From Agrobacterium cavarae (GTDB lineage Bacteria > Pseudomonadota > Alphaproteobacteria > Rhizobiales > Rhizobiaceae), in NCBI RefSeq assembly GCF_004310285.1, contig NZ_SISF01000019.1:1-64000 (forward strand): a stretch of DNA of 64,000 nucleotides, in the 5' to 3' direction. Under the pieces are notes generated by a model. The model worked only from the letters and a program-made list of their open reading frames with translations. It was not told the DNA's origin and did not search any database. This document shows positions 63,242 to 64,000 of this stretch, piece by piece; position 1 is the first letter of the stretch, and each line of letters starts with the position of its first letter. The translations under genes and the position numbers were made by a program.

Positions 63242-64000
63242 ATGAAGGCTCTGGTTCTGGAGGAAAAGGGAAAGCTGTCGCTTCGCGACTTCGATATTCC
63301 CGGCACGCTCGGCCCAAAAGATGTGAAAATCCGCACCCACACCGTCGGCATCTGCGGCTCGGATGTGCATTATTACACCCATGGCAAGATTGGCCATTTC
63401 GTCGTGAAGGCGCCGATGGTGCTCGGCCACGAGGCAGCCGGTACGATTGAAGAAGTTGGCGCAGAGGTCACGCATCTTAAAGTCGGAGACCGTGTCTGCA
63501 TGGAGCCTGGCATTCCCGACCCGACCTCGCGTGCCGCCAAACTCGGCATTTACAATGTTGATCCGGCCGTTACCTTCTGGGCGACGCCGCCGGTTCATGG
63601 CTGCTTGACACCGGAGGTCATTCATCCGGCCGCCTTTACCTACAAGCTGCCCGATAACGTCTCCTTCGGCGAGGGCGCCATGGTCGAGCCCTTCGCCATA
63701 GGTATGCAGGCAGCCCTGAGAGCACGGATCCAGCCGGGCGATGTGGCCGTGGTCACGGGTGCGGGACCGATTGGGATGATGGTGGCGCTTGCCGCCCTTG
63801 CGGGCGGCTGCGCCAAGGTGATTGTTGCCGATCTTGCTCAGCCAAAGCTCGATATCATTGGCGCCTATGACGGTATCGAGACGGTCAATATCCGCGAAAC
63901 ATCTCTGCCGGATGCTGTCGCCAAAGCAACCGATGGCTGGGGCTGCGATATCGTGTTCGAATGCTCAGGGGCGGCTCCTGCCATTCTCGGCATGGCAAAG
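63242..64000 (+). CDS. Xylitol dehydrogenase-like zinc alcohol dehydrogenase (partial)
   Basis: The first 253 residues of a medium-chain dehydrogenase; the reading frame runs off the window. The start [20 protein letters not shown] follows AAGGAGGAAACG, a strong ribosome site. Catalytic zinc motifs: [15 protein letters not shown] (Cys), [17 protein letters not shown] (His-Glu). The nucleotide-binding loop reads [20 protein letters not shown] with an Asp after it (IVADLAQP), favouring NAD. Sequence such as [20 protein letters not shown] then AVTFWATPP is typical of the rhizobial xylitol dehydrogenase/D-xylulose reductase type. The structural-zinc Cys cluster seems absent, as in other members. 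Likely polyol oxidation; the exact sugar alcohol is uncertain. Confidence 0.88.
   Translation, partial: MKALVLEEKGKLSLRDFDIPGTLGPKDVKIRTHTVGICGSDVHYYTHGKIGHFVVKAPMVLGHEAAGTIEEVGAEVTHLKVGDRVCMEPGIPDPTSRAAKLGIYNVDPAVTFWATPPVHGCLTPEVIHPAAFTYKLPDNVSFGEGAMVEPFAIGMQAALRARIQPGDVAVVTGAGPIGMMVALAALAGGCAKVIVADLAQPKLDIIGAYDGIETVNIRETSLPDAVAKATDGWGCDIVFECSGAAPAILGMAK

Overview
The window looks like a chromosomal segment of a Rhizobiales alphaproteobacterium, most likely Agrobacterium/Rhizobium. The supporting signs are the high GC content, an L,D-transpeptidase next to an LdtR-like MarR regulator, the metal-site sequence of HemB, a proton-pumping pyrophosphatase, the glyA-nrdR-ribD-ribE-ribH-nusB order, and several copies of palindromic intergenic repeats of the rhizobial kind. 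Species is inferred from gene content only; no rRNA or tRNA gene was seen.

Layout. 1-9.3 kb: an outer-membrane beta-barrel protein, a GNAT acetyltransferase, and the coupled pair alpha-2-macroglobulin / penicillin-binding protein 1C. 9.3-11.8 kb: a cupin gene, then a compact AT-richer three-gene cassette on the minus strand encoding a small TIR-like protein, a caspase-like (C14) protease with a visible His-Cys dyad, and a small RyR-like protein. This cassette is the best candidate for a poorly described system; it resembles TIR-caspase (type IV Thoeris-like) antiphage immunity with an extra third gene. 11.9-25 kb: mostly housekeeping genes (comM/yifB, asd, mltB, carbonic anhydrase, pdxY, a secreted protein of unknown function, parC, a Doc/AbrB-type toxin-antitoxin pair, bpt, an RDD protein, hemB). 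25-37 kb: ldtR and its likely target L,D-transpeptidase, glyA-nrdR-rib-nusB, an MFS protein, and hppA with a possible upstream micro-ORF.

37-44 kb: a seven-gene minus-strand catabolic operon (DapA-like aldolase/lyase, GntR regulator, sugar ABC transporter, PfkB kinase). It has a recognisable promoter whose -35/-10 spacer contains a perfect palindrome, and a terminator at its far end. 44-55 kb: a soluble FtsK-type translocase, a membrane GGDEF-EAL protein, a PhcB-like methyltransferase, a DoxX-like membrane protein, a ureidoglycine aminohydrolase-like cupin, a hydratase/decarboxylase-family enzyme and an Fsr-like MFS exporter. 55-64 kb: divergent treY/treZ (trehalose from glycogen or maltodextrin), rutABCD (uracil ring degradation, without rutE/F/G in view) and the start of a xylitol-dehydrogenase-like gene that runs off the window.

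Start codons were chosen by ribosome binding site, signal peptide and family knowledge, so many genes are shorter than the longest possible reading frame. All family assignments come from motif recognition, not from a database search.
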